This document shows, piece after piece, positions 37,138 through 45,546 of a DNA stretch of 64,000 nucleotides. Source of the DNA: Agrobacterium leguminum (GTDB lineage: Bacteria > Pseudomonadota > Alphaproteobacteria > Rhizobiales > Rhizobiaceae). The position numbers and the translations under genes are program-made. Numbering within the stretch: the stretch's first letter is position 1; every line of letters starts with the position of its first letter. The notes under the pieces were generated by a model. It was not told the DNA's origin. It did no database searches and saw only the letters and a program-made list of their open reading frames with translations. The DNA is taken from contig NZ_JADQWB010000002.1 in the NCBI RefSeq assembly GCF_015704895.1, positions 434,001 through 498,000 on the forward strand, given 5' to 3'.

Positions 37138-37827
37138 GTGCGCTATGCCATCTATTTTTCTCCGGCTAAAGATCACCCGCTGACTGAGGCGGCGTCACGC
37201 TGGCTCGGCCGCGACGCATTTTCCGGCACGCTGCATGACGACCACGACGACTATGCCGACATGACGGAGGAGCCCCGCCGTTACGGTTTCCACGCGACCC
37301 TGAAGGCTCCTTTCGAGCTTGCCGAAAAATACAGCGAGGCGGAGCTACTCACGGCCTTCGAAGATTTCGCGGCCAGCCAGTCCACTTTCGAAATTCCGCG
37401 TGTCGTCGTCGGTGCGCTCGGGCCTTTTTTCGCACTGGTCCCGGACCGCACCTATCAGCCACTGCAGGATTTTGCCGCCGAGATCGTCGATCATTTCGAC
37501 CGGTTTCGCGCGCCCCTGTCAGAGACCGATATTGCCCGTCGGCGGCCACAGATGCTGACGGAGAGCCAGCGGCAAAATCTGTCGCTCTGGGGTTACCCGC
37601 ATGTCATGGATGATTTCCGTTTTCACATGACGCTCACCGGCCGCATCGACGAGAGCGAGCAGCCCGCCATGCACGAGGTGCTTTCGGTGCGGTTTTCCGA
37701 ATTCACCGATCGGCCTCTCAGCATTTCCGGCCTCGCCTTGTTCATTGAAGAAACGCGCGGCGCGCCCTTTACCGTTCATAGCTGGCACCCCCTTGGCCAG
37801 CCACCAAAGAAAGATGCGAACCCATGA
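37138..37827 (+). CDS. DUF1045 phosphonate-cluster protein, 2H-phosphoesterase-like
   Basis: 229-residue protein of the family annotated only as putative phosphonate metabolism protein. It carries two HxT motifs, HAT at residues 52-54 (GFHATLKAPF) and HMT at 163-165 (FRFHMTLTGR), the mark of 2H phosphoesterases. GTG 37138 is chosen with AAGAG ahead. It overlaps phnM by 4 bp. Since phnP is not in the window, it may hydrolyse the cyclic ribose phosphate made by PhnJ. That role is inference. Confidence 0.85.
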   Translation: MRYAIYFSPAKDHPLTEAASRWLGRDAFSGTLHDDHDDYADMTEEPRRYGFHATLKAPFELAEKYSEAELLTAFEDFAASQSTFEIPRVVVGALGPFFALVPDRTYQPLQDFAAEIVDHFDRFRAPLSETDIARRRPQMLTESQRQNLSLWGYPHVMDDFRFHMTLTGRIDESEQPAMHEVLSVRFSEFTDRPLSISGLALFIEETRGAPFTVHSWHPLGQPPKKDANP

Positions 37828-38960
37828 CCGAGCACGCCCTTTCCAATGCCCGTATCGTTCTGGAAGACGATATTATTCTGGGCTCCGTCCTGATCCGTGA
37901 CGGCAAGATCGCCGATATCAGCGAAGGTGCTTCCAAAACCGGCGAAGATCTCGAAGGTGATTATTTGATCCCGGGTCTGGTGGAACTGCATACCGACCAT
38001 CTTGAGCAGCATTATTCACCGCGCCCCGGCGTGATCTGGGACAAGATCGCCGCCATTCAGGCCCATGACGCTCAGGTGGCCGCCTCCGGCATCACCACCG
38101 TATTTGACTGCCTGCGGCTCGGCTCGGATGAGGATGGCGGCTTCAAGAAGGGTGAAATGCGCGAAATGGCTGACGCCATCGAGGCCGCAGCGGATCAGAA
38201 CCGCCTTCGTTCGGATCACCTGCTGCATCTGCGCTGCGAAGTCGCCTCATCGGATGTGCTGGAACATTTCGAAGACTTCGAAACCGATCCGCGCGTGCGG
38301 CTGATTTCCCTGATGGACCACTCCCCGGGGCAGCGCCAGTTCCAGTCGATGGATCAATATATCTTCTACTACCAGAAGAAGCGTGGGCTGAGCGACGAGG
38401 CTTTCGCCGAGTTCGTGCGGCGTCGGCAGGCGGCGTCGGCGGAATATTCCGCCAAGCACCGCGATTATCTGGCCGCCCGCTGCGCCGAGCGCGGCATTAC
38501 GGTCGCAAGCCATGACGACGCCACCGAAGCGCATGTCGGCGAAGCTATCGGCCACGGCGTGAAACTGGCGGAATTTCCCACCAGCGTCGAGGCCGCAAAA
38601 GCCTCGCACAGCGCCGGCATGAGCGTGCTGATGGGCGCGCCGAACATCGTTCGCGGCAAGTCCCATTCCGGCAACATCGCCGCCCGCGATCTTGCCGAGA
38701 TCGGTGTGCTGGATGTTCTTTCTTCCGACTACGTGCCCTTCAGTCTGCTCTTCGCGCCATTCCTGCTCGCCGATCAGGTGGAAGCCATCAGCCTGCCGGA
38801 GGCGCTGCGCATGGTCACCGCCACGCCGGCGCGCACCGTCGGCCTTCTCGATCGCGGTCGTATCGCGACGGGATTGCGGGCCGATCTGGTCCGAGTTCAC
38901 CGCGAGGATGGTGTGCCGGTCGCCCGTTCCGTCTGGCGTCAGGGCAAGCGCGTGGCATGA
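37824..38960 (+). CDS. phnM: Alpha-D-ribose 1-methylphosphonate 5-triphosphate diphosphatase
   Basis: Amidohydrolase-fold enzyme (378 residues) that removes pyrophosphate from the ribosylated phosphonate triphosphate before PhnJ acts. Metal ligands are in LVELHTDHLEQHYSPRPG near residue 54 and SHDDATEAHV near 229. GTVxxLxDRG-like end motif TVGLLDRGRIATGLRADLV near residue 336. Overlaps both neighbours by 4 bp, so translation is coupled. Confidence 0.95.
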   Translation: MTEHALSNARIVLEDDIILGSVLIRDGKIADISEGASKTGEDLEGDYLIPGLVELHTDHLEQHYSPRPGVIWDKIAAIQAHDAQVAASGITTVFDCLRLGSDEDGGFKKGEMREMADAIEAAADQNRLRSDHLLHLRCEVASSDVLEHFEDFETDPRVRLISLMDHSPGQRQFQSMDQYIFYYQKKRGLSDEAFAEFVRRRQAASAEYSAKHRDYLAARCAERGITVASHDDATEAHVGEAIGHGVKLAEFPTSVEAAKASHSAGMSVLMGAPNIVRGKSHSGNIAARDLAEIGVLDVLSSDYVPFSLLFAPFLLADQVEAISLPEALRMVTATPARTVGLLDRGRIATGLRADLVRVHREDGVPVARSVWRQGKRVA

Positions 38961-39556
38961 CCGACGATGGGCAGGATAGCCGGCGCGCGGCATCGCCCGG
39001 CACGATGATCGTGATTGTCGGCCCGAGCGGGGCCGGCAAGGACACGCTGATGGACTATGCCGCAGCGCGACTGTGTGGGCGGCCGGGCTTTCACTTCACC
39101 CGCCGCGTCATTACCCGCAGCGGCGATGCGGGGGGTGAAAACCACGATGCCGTTTCGATGCACGAGTTCAACCGGCTGGAAGATGAGGGCGCCTTCGCGG
39201 TGTCCTGGCAGGCGCATGGGCTGAAATATGGCATCCCGGCCGCTGTCTATCGTCATCTCAATGCGGGAGATGTGGTCATCGCCAACGGTTCGCGTTCCGC
39301 CCTGCCGCATTTCGGCACCGCCTTTTCCCGTCTCAAGGTCGTGAACATCGTCGCTCGGCCGGAGGTTTTGGCAATGCGCCTGGAGCAGCGTGGGCGCGAG
39401 AGCCGGGACGATATTCTCCGGCGGCTGGAACGCAGTTCGTTGACAGTCGTTGGAGATTTCGATGTTACGACCGTCGATAATAGCGGCGCTATCGAAGATG
39501 CCGGCCAAGCCATCATGCAGGTGCTGGAGCAAAGCGCAGACACCGACCGCACTTAA
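38957..39556 (+). CDS. phnN: Ribose 1,5-bisphosphate phosphokinase
   Basis: Guanylate-kinase-like enzyme converting ribose 1,5-bisphosphate to PRPP, the last step of C-P lyase ribose recycling. Walker A GPSGAGKDT at residues 22-30, then FTRRVITRSGDAGGENHDAV near residue 49. 199 residues, usual length. Last gene of the DUF1045-phnM-phnN unit. Confidence 0.94.
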   Translation: MTDDGQDSRRAASPGTMIVIVGPSGAGKDTLMDYAAARLCGRPGFHFTRRVITRSGDAGGENHDAVSMHEFNRLEDEGAFAVSWQAHGLKYGIPAAVYRHLNAGDVVIANGSRSALPHFGTAFSRLKVVNIVARPEVLAMRLEQRGRESRDDILRRLERSSLTVVGDFDVTTVDNSGAIEDAGQAIMQVLEQSADTDRT

Positions 39557-39643
39557 AATCCCGGAGCCGGGCTGCTCGACAAACGCCCTCTCAAGGCTTA
39601 CCATCAGGCGACAATTTCCAAACATGGTACGCCAAGGCGAGGG

Positions 39644-40684
39644 ATGCCCGAGAAGAGGGTCAGTGACGAGATAAGTGTGGTGGCCGGTCTGGCTGCCGGC
39701 GTCAGCAATTATGCCCGGTCACGGGGCATAGATATCGCGCCGATCTGCAAGGCTCTGGACATTGATCCAGCCATATTCAGCAGCCTGACGGAACGCATCA
39801 GCCTCGATAGATTTTCACGCCTGCTCGAAACCTGCGCACTGATTTCCGGCGACGACGCCTTCGGTCTGCAATGCGCTTCCACCTTTCCAGCAGGTGCATC
39901 CGGCGCGTTCGGATATGGGTTGATCAGCGCACCGACGGTACGGGCGTTCCTGCGTTTTCTTCAGGACCATGTCTATTACGCGACCAACAACAGCAATTTC
40001 ACCATGGTAACGGATGCCACGCAGGTGACCCTGTCATGGTCCTTCGCGCCGGTTATCGCCAAACGCGATCAATATGTGGATTTGTCGCTCGCCGTTCTGG
40101 TACAACGTCTCCGTGATATTCTCGGAGATCGTATCAACCAGATCGAGATCGGTCTGGAGCGGCCGAAACCGAATAATATTCAGCTATTTAAGGAAAGAAT
40201 GACCAGGCGCGTCAGCTTTTCTCAGCCCATCCACACCATGCGTCTTCCGGTATCGCTTCTCGATGTGGTCAATCCGAATGCGGATGAGCGGCTGTTCGAG
40301 CTGATGAACCTGCAGTGCCGCATGTTGCGACCGGAAACATCGGCGGACGCGACCCACTTCATTGACCAGGTGAAGCGGTATATGCAGATGCGGCTCTCGG
40401 ATGCCGAGCTTTCGCTCGGCGAGATCGCTCCCTATTTCAACCTGTCGGAACGGAGTTTTCAACGGCGGCTCGCAGAGCTCGGCACCAATCTCAACGAGAT
40501 AAAGGATGCCATTCGCAAAAATGCCGGTTTCAAACTCCTCGTGGAAAGCGATCTTCCGGTATCCGACATCAGTTACAGGCTTGGCTATTCGACACCCGGC
40601 GCGTTTTCGCGTTCCGTCTCCCGCTGGTTCGGCGCAACACCGACCGATATTCGCAAGAAACACGCGCATCATTCCGCCGGATGA
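39644..40684 (+). CDS. AraC-family transcriptional regulator
   Basis: 346-residue regulator with an N-terminal AraC/OruR-like ligand domain (about residues 15-200) and a C-terminal double HTH (about 235-335; LSLGEIAPYFNLSERSFQRRL and DISYRLGYSTPGAFSRSVSRWFG, each a recognition half). Target genes are not clear; it follows the phn genes by 87 bp with no overlap and may be unrelated to them. Confidence 0.87.
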   Translation: MPEKRVSDEISVVAGLAAGVSNYARSRGIDIAPICKALDIDPAIFSSLTERISLDRFSRLLETCALISGDDAFGLQCASTFPAGASGAFGYGLISAPTVRAFLRFLQDHVYYATNNSNFTMVTDATQVTLSWSFAPVIAKRDQYVDLSLAVLVQRLRDILGDRINQIEIGLERPKPNNIQLFKERMTRRVSFSQPIHTMRLPVSLLDVVNPNADERLFELMNLQCRMLRPETSADATHFIDQVKRYMQMRLSDAELSLGEIAPYFNLSERSFQRRLAELGTNLNEIKDAIRKNAGFKLLVESDLPVSDISYRLGYSTPGAFSRSVSRWFGATPTDIRKKHAHHSAG

Positions 40685-41148
40685 TACATGTTGACGGCAT
40701 CAATATTTCGAAATGACGCATTAAATTTGAGAAATATGTCAGCACTCATCGCGTTGCGTGCCGAAACATAACAATAAAACGAAAAACTTGGCGCGCGATG
40801 TTATTCTATCGGTGAGGCACATCGCCTATTAGAGCGCCGCATATCCTTCGGGTGTGACGAAAACATTCCAGAGCTTTGAAGCTGCATTTCACGCCAGACC
40901 GATTGCGGTCTCTGGCGATATCGATGTTGCAGTTCCTTTCAATGCACAGAATAGAGCGTCCGCGCCGCGATCGGCTGGCTGCGAAATCGGCCCTTTATTG
41001 CATAATTACCGATGCCCCATGAAACCTATTGGCGAAATTAGCGTTTCTGTTCGCGTATAGACAGAGCGGTAAACGAGCTGGTTTCGGGGAATGAATCATT
41101 GACTGATCGTGCCCCGGGAAGGCCAATCTCTTTTAAGGCTGAAAGAAA
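40685..41148. other. 464-bp spacer with no supported gene
   Basis: AT-richer than its surroundings, between the AraC regulator and the small LuxR-type gene. A 68-codon frame (40854-41060) starts with GTG and lacks a ribosome site, so I do not call it. No clear terminator, tRNA or repeat was found. It probably holds the promoter of the small HTH gene. Confidence 0.5.
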
Positions 41149-41394
41149 ATGTCTTCAAATACGCCGCATGAACATCGCCGGACGCGTGAAATCATCCTTT
41201 CGGAGCGTGAGCGGCATTATCTGGGGCTGGTCGCGCGGGGCAAGCATCCATCCCACATCGCCTCGATAACCGGCGCGGACGAAGCGGACGTGAAGGACAC
41301 TCTGGAAAGAGTGCGCCACAGACTGGGTGCGGCCAATCTGCTGAATGCCGTCAGCATCGCCCTGCTGCGCGGCCTGATCGAGCAGGACGCATAA
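41149..41394 (+). CDS. Orphan LuxR/GerE-type HTH protein (81 aa)
   Basis: A small protein that is almost entirely a LuxR-type DNA-binding domain. LSERERHYLGLVARGKHPSHIASI corresponds to helices 1-3, DVKDTLERVRHRLGA to the recognition helix region, and NLLNAVSIALLRGLI to the final helix. No sensor domain. It resembles the C-terminus of quorum-type regulators. Target unknown; a free-standing HTH could act by dimerising through partners. Confidence 0.75.
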   Translation: MSSNTPHEHRRTREIILSERERHYLGLVARGKHPSHIASITGADEADVKDTLERVRHRLGAANLLNAVSIALLRGLIEQDA

Positions 41395-41413
41395 TCGCCA
41401 CCTGATCCATCCA

Positions 41414-41607
41414 AGCTTACGCGAAACGTCCCCTCCCGTAAGCTGAAAACCGAATGAGCGGCTTTCTGCGTCAAAATCCTTCCATATCAATGGCGGGATG
41501 GCGGACCAAAGCGGGCTGGACATGATGTCCGGCCCTCTTCGACGCAAATGCAAAGCAGCCCTTTACGGTTTGCCCGGCGGGTCATATTCGACCCGCCGGG
41601 TTTTATT
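41414..41607 (+). ncRNA. Candidate small RNA (or structured 3' UTR) with C-rich loop
   Basis: Three hairpins in the + direction: AGCTTACG (41414-41421)/CGTAAGCT (41437-41444) with CCCCTCC in its loop; GGGCTGGAC (41513-41521)/GTCCGGCCC (41527-41535); and the terminator CCCGGCGGGTC (41573-41583)/GACCCGCCGGG (41590-41600) with TTTTATT. An exposed C-rich loop can pair with ribosome sites, as in several alphaproteobacterial sRNAs. No promoter could be assigned; it may be processed from the luxR-like mRNA. Confidence 0.4.
41573..41605 (+). terminator. Rho-independent terminator
   Basis: Perfect 11-bp stem around ATATTC, followed by TTTTATT on the plus strand. Located 179 bp after the LuxR-type gene and at the end of the convergent Ldh-family gene. 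Confidence 0.85.
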
Positions 41608-41613
41608 GTCGCA

Positions 41614-42603
41614 TCAAAGCGACTGAATTTCGGCCAGAATATCGCTTTCGATCACGATGCCGCTTTCCAGCGCCTGTTTGCGAATCCCCTGGCTCCGGCG
41701 ACCGGGCAGACGCACATTTTCCTGCTTTTCTATCTCGCCGGCGATGAGCCCCAGCCGCTCGGTAAAGGCCGTACCGCCTGACGATACCGGGTCTATGGCG
41801 ATGATCGTATGGCCGAGAGAGGGCGGCGCTCCCTTATCGTCGAGAAGGGAAGAAGCCTCGAATGCGAAGTTTCCGCCTGTCACCGCAGCGGCCATGATCT
41901 CCACCATCAATGCCAGCGCAGCGCCCTTGGCCTCGCCTGCGGGCACCATGGTTCCCTCTATGGCCTCTTCGGGATCGGTCGTCGGCCGGCCGTTTCGGTC
42001 GAGCGCCCAGTCGCCGGGGATGGTTTCACCCTTCTGGCGGGCCGCCATGATCTTTCCGCGCGCGACCTTGGAGAGCGCGAGATCGATGACCAGCGGATCG
42101 GCGCCGCCGACGGGGGTGGCGAAGGCGATTGGATTGGTTCCATAGAGTGGTTTGCTGCCACCCCAGGGCGCCATCGACGCCGGTGCGTTGGCGAACATGA
42201 GCGCGACGAAACCCATTTCGGCGAGGCGCTCGACGGTCAGCGCCATGACACCCGCATGATGGGAACGGTGGATCGCCGCAAGCGCAATGCCCTGCTGCCG
42301 GACCATGTCCGGCAATTCCTCAAGGGCGCAATCGATTGCCGGATAGGCATAGCCGTGATTGGCGTCGACCGAGAGCACACCCGGCTTCACGCGGGTCGCC
42401 ACCGGACGTGCCTTGCCATCGACTTTACCAACACGCGCCTGCCGGACATAAACGGGGATACGGCGAAAACCGTGACCGCCTTGGCCGGCCGCCTCGGAGG
42501 CGACGAGCGCCTTTGCCACCGAACGGGCGTTTTGCTGCAGAACGCCGTTGCGCTCAAAGATAGAGGATACGAGATCCTCCGCCTCTGCGATTGAGAATTT
42601 CAT
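41614..42603 (-). CDS. Malate/L-lactate dehydrogenase (Ldh) family oxidoreductase
   Basis: 329-residue NAD(P)-dependent 2-hydroxyacid dehydrogenase of the non-classical MDH/LDH2 family (also ureidoglycolate, sulfolactate and delta1-piperideine-2-carboxylate reductases). Visible motifs: GHGFRRIPVYVRQ near residue 43, HRSHHAGVMALTVE near 112, and MAPWGGSKPLYGTNPIAFATP near 143. The substrate cannot be decided. It stands alone. Confidence 0.85.
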   Translation of the reverse strand: MKFSIAEAEDLVSSIFERNGVLQQNARSVAKALVASEAAGQGGHGFRRIPVYVRQARVGKVDGKARPVATRVKPGVLSVDANHGYAYPAIDCALEELPDMVRQQGIALAAIHRSHHAGVMALTVERLAEMGFVALMFANAPASMAPWGGSKPLYGTNPIAFATPVGGADPLVIDLALSKVARGKIMAARQKGETIPGDWALDRNGRPTTDPEEAIEGTMVPAGEAKGAALALMVEIMAAAVTGGNFAFEASSLLDDKGAPPSLGHTIIAIDPVSSGGTAFTERLGLIAGEIEKQENVRLPGRRSQGIRKQALESGIVIESDILAEIQSL

Positions 42604-42753
42604 GATTTTCGTGATTCCTGTTGGCTTGCATGCGATGGGACGGATTGGTCCTACTTTGCGGTATACGGTCGCTGCAAATCAACATGGAAAATAAATCGGG
42701 CATCCCATCCTCTCCAGAGTCGGGATGCCCTTATGCGGTCGGGCTGTTTCAGC

Positions 42754-43677
42754 CTACTTGAAAAGAATCGGCAGGGTAAAACTCGTATTTGCGCCTGGCG
42801 GCGGCGGCGAGACGGACGCTCTTTGTATGACGGCCAGAAGCTTCTGATCCATCGCCGAGTCACCGGTGGATGAAATAATCCTCGCACCGCCTACGGAACC
42901 ACCGCTGTCTATCTTGAATGAAACCGTAATGGTCATCCCCGATTTTCCAGCCGAACGCACCAGTCGCCGCTGCATCGCCGAGCGCACTTTCGCACCCCAA
43001 TCGGCATTTGACATGGACGAGGACGAGAAGGAGCCGGCATTGCTGCGCGATGCCGCCGTCCGGTCGGACTGCTGGGCTTCAGCCTTCGCCGTTTCGCGCA
43101 GTTCCGATGCCTGCTGCGGTTTGGGACGCTGGCGCTCAACCTTCTTTTTCTCTTCCGGCTCTTTCTTTTCCACCTTCTTTTCGACGGGCGGCGGCGGAGG
43201 ACGCATGACGGGCAGAGGAACCTCGACATTTTCGAGTTCCGCCATCATCTGCTCCTGAACGGGATCGACCGGCTCAACAGGTTCGGGAATTTCCTGCGGT
43301 TCGACGATCTCCTCGACCGGCGGTTCAGGCGGCTGCACCGGCTCTGGCGGCGGCGTTTCCGCAACCGGCTCCGGTGGCGGCGGCTCTTCCGGGGCGGCTT
43401 CCTCCACCGGTTCGCTGCTGTCGCTCTTCACCTCTTCGGCGTCCTCGACATCCTGCGCGGGCGTTGTTTCTTCGGTCTTGACGGCCTCCGGTATCGCGGC
43501 CATTTCGATCATGATCGCAGCAGGCGGCGGCCCGCCGGCATCCAGCTCTTCGGGCTCCTGCATCAGATAATAGGCAAAACCGGCGTGAACGCCCAGCATG
43601 AGCAGCGCCGCGACGGACCACAGCGTCACTTCCCCGAGACGGGAATGCCGGGCCTGCGGGTAGCCGTTTTCAGTCAT
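42754..43677 (-). CDS. tonB: Energy transducer TonB
   Basis: 307-residue periplasm-spanning protein that transfers proton-motive energy to outer-membrane receptors. One membrane segment at about 17-37, a Pro/Glu-rich middle (about 70-190), a Lys/Glu-rich stretch and a C-terminal TonB domain (about 225-307) with GSVGGARIISSTGDSAMDQK. Last gene of exbB-exbD-tonB, overlapping exbD by 4 bp. Confidence 0.93.
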   Translation of the reverse strand: MTENGYPQARHSRLGEVTLWSVAALLMLGVHAGFAYYLMQEPEELDAGGPPPAAIMIEMAAIPEAVKTEETTPAQDVEDAEEVKSDSSEPVEEAAPEEPPPPEPVAETPPPEPVQPPEPPVEEIVEPQEIPEPVEPVDPVQEQMMAELENVEVPLPVMRPPPPPVEKKVEKKEPEEKKKVERQRPKPQQASELRETAKAEAQQSDRTAASRSNAGSFSSSSMSNADWGAKVRSAMQRRLVRSAGKSGMTITVSFKIDSGGSVGGARIISSTGDSAMDQKLLAVIQRASVSPPPPGANTSFTLPILFK

Positions 43678-44150
43678 GGCGCGGTTCCCGGCGCTGCAGG
43701 TTGGCCAGCGGCAGCGGGCTGCGCTACGGCAGCCGCGTTTTCCAGCCCTACGAGGGCGATCTTCAGATAACCGGCATCTCTCAGCAGGTTCATGATTTCC
43801 ATGAAGTGGCCGTAGTCGACCGCCTTGTCGGCCCGCAGGAAGATGCGCGTATCCTTCTTGCCGCCCGTCTGCCGGTCGATGGCGGCCGCCAGTGCTTCGC
43901 GGGCAACCGCATCATTGCCGAGATTGAGCGAGAGATCGTCCTTGACCGTCAGATAAAGCGGCTCCTCCGGACGTTCCGCCGGCTTTGCGGTGGATGCGGG
44001 CAGATCGACATTCACATCGACGGTGGCCAGCGGTGCGGCCACCATGAAGATGATGAGCAGAACCAGCATCACGTCGATGAAGGGCGTGACATTGATCTCG
44101 TGGTTTTCGGAGAGGTCGTCTCCGCTATTTTCGCGAATACCGCCAGCCAT
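43674..44150 (-). CDS. exbD: Biopolymer transport protein ExbD
   Basis: 158-residue inner-membrane protein of the ExbB-ExbD proton channel. Opens with NHEINVTPFIDVMLVLLIIF, containing the membrane segment and the essential Asp. Partner of ExbB and TonB. Start follows the exbB stop by 6 bp. Confidence 0.95.
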   Translation of the reverse strand: MAGGIRENSGDDLSENHEINVTPFIDVMLVLLIIFMVAAPLATVDVNVDLPASTAKPAERPEEPLYLTVKDDLSLNLGNDAVAREALAAAIDRQTGGKKDTRIFLRADKAVDYGHFMEIMNLLRDAGYLKIALVGLENAAAVAQPAAAGQPAAPGTAP

Positions 44151-44156
44151 GGCCGA

Positions 44157-45353
44157 TCACCGTCCGACCAGCGATACTGCGGGCTTGCTGGTGTTGCCCG
44201 GCGGAATACGGCGAAAATCGAGATCGCGGCTGACGAGGCGTTCCACGCCGGCTGCGGCATCCGCCAGCAGATGGCGGTAACCGGTGATGGAGCGGGCGAA
44301 GACGTTATAGATCACCACGGCCGGAATGGCGGCGACGAGACCGATGGCGGTGGCGAGCAGCGCCTCGGCAATGCCCGGCGCGACGACGGCAAGATTGGTC
44401 GTCTGCGATTCCGAAATGCTGATGAAAGAGTTCATGATGCCCCAGACGGTGCCGAACAGACCGACGAAGGGAGCAGTGGAACCGATGGTCGCCAGAACAC
44501 CCGTTCCGCGCGACATGCGGCGACCCGCATGGGTTTCGATACGCGACAGCGCCGAAGAGACACGCTCCTTGATACCGCCGCCATCCGTATGTTCGACCAC
44601 TGCATCGGAAAGCTGCATTTCGTGGGTTGCCATGCGCAGCATCAGTGCTGCCGGCCCGCCCTTCTTTTCGACGGCCTCGGTGGCCTCAGTCAGGGTTTTT
44701 GCCTTGCGAATGACCTTGAGCGTCGAGCCGGCGCGCACCCGCGCACCTGCAAGCTCGATAGACTTCGCGACCCAGACCGTCCACGTAACCAGAGATGCGA
44801 AGGCAAGACCGATCATGACACCCTTCACAACCCAGTCGGCCGCCATGAACATGCCCCAGGGAGAAAGGTTGTGCGGGATATCTGCACGATGTTCAGCGCT
44901 CGTGGGCTCGGTGCTGACAGGCTCTATCGGGGTCGCGGCTTCATTCGGCGCGCTCGTCTGGCCCGTCTGTGCGGGTTGCTCGGTCTGCGTCGGCTGCGGC
45001 GCCAGGCCTTCGGCTCCCGGTGCGGTATCCGTCGCGGGCTGAGCGGGCGCAGGCTGGGCCGGTGCGGGCTGAGTTGACTGAGGCTGCGAGGGTGCGGTGG
45101 CGGCCGGCTGTTCCGGTGCAGTCGCGGAAGGCTGGACGGGCGCGGAGGCCGGAGCGCCCGGCGTTGCGGGAGTTGCCGGCTGAACCGCTTCCGGTTGCGG
45201 TGCGGGCTGTATCTGGGTTTCCGGTGCCGTCTGAGCGAAAACCGCGCCGGCACTCAAGCCGGCCAGCAAGGTGACAGTCATGGCAAGGGAAAGATGCCTT
45301 GTCGTGTTTGCCTTGGTGAAGGATGCGGAAGAAGTTGAGGTCTCAGCTGACAT
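44157..45353 (-). CDS. exbB: Biopolymer transport protein ExbB with long N-terminal extension
   Basis: 398 residues, compared with about 244 in E. coli. A signal-like hydrophobic segment (about 22-40) and a Pro/Ala/Gln/Thr-rich stretch of about 115 residues precede the classic ExbB core (three membrane segments from about residue 165, with GTVWGIMNSFISISES near 295 and AIPAVVIYNVFARS near 345). The extension is probably periplasmic. First gene of the TonB system operon. Confidence 0.93.
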   Translation of the reverse strand: MSAETSTSSASFTKANTTRHLSLAMTVTLLAGLSAGAVFAQTAPETQIQPAPQPEAVQPATPATPGAPASAPVQPSATAPEQPAATAPSQPQSTQPAPAQPAPAQPATDTAPGAEGLAPQPTQTEQPAQTGQTSAPNEAATPIEPVSTEPTSAEHRADIPHNLSPWGMFMAADWVVKGVMIGLAFASLVTWTVWVAKSIELAGARVRAGSTLKVIRKAKTLTEATEAVEKKGGPAALMLRMATHEMQLSDAVVEHTDGGGIKERVSSALSRIETHAGRRMSRGTGVLATIGSTAPFVGLFGTVWGIMNSFISISESQTTNLAVVAPGIAEALLATAIGLVAAIPAVVIYNVFARSITGYRHLLADAAAGVERLVSRDLDFRRIPPGNTSKPAVSLVGR

Positions 45354-45470
45354 AATTTTTATCCCGGATTTCCGTCGATGAACTCATCCGCAGATTGACC
45401 GGTTCCTGAAAACCGGGGTCATGAACGGATACCGTCGTGAAAGCTTGACGTTCCGATAATAAACCTGAGT

Positions 45471-45500
45471 TCTTTTGACAACTATTATATTGTCAAAAGA
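45471..45500. promoter_or_regulatory. Perfect 11-bp inverted repeat upstream of exbB
   Basis: TCTTTTGACAA (45471-45481) and TTGTCAAAAGA (45490-45500) with an 8-bp AT-rich spacer that reads TATAATAG on the minus strand. Placed 118 bp before exbB and 47 bp beyond the stop of the HutC-like gene. It contains TTGACA and TATAAT-like elements, suggesting an operator-promoter overlap. The protein that binds is unknown; it does not look like IRO or ICE iron boxes. Confidence 0.5.
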
Positions 45501-45546
45501 CGACCCGTAAACTCTTCTTTACAAAAAATTGACCGATCGACGGCCT

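Noticed and set aside
40854..41060. 68-codon GTG-start frame in the spacer before the LuxR-type gene
   Set aside because: No ribosome site and no recognisable features.
45471..45500. Reading the palindrome as a terminator of the HutC-like gene
   Set aside because: The stem is AT-rich, lacks a following T run on the minus strand, and contains promoter-like elements.
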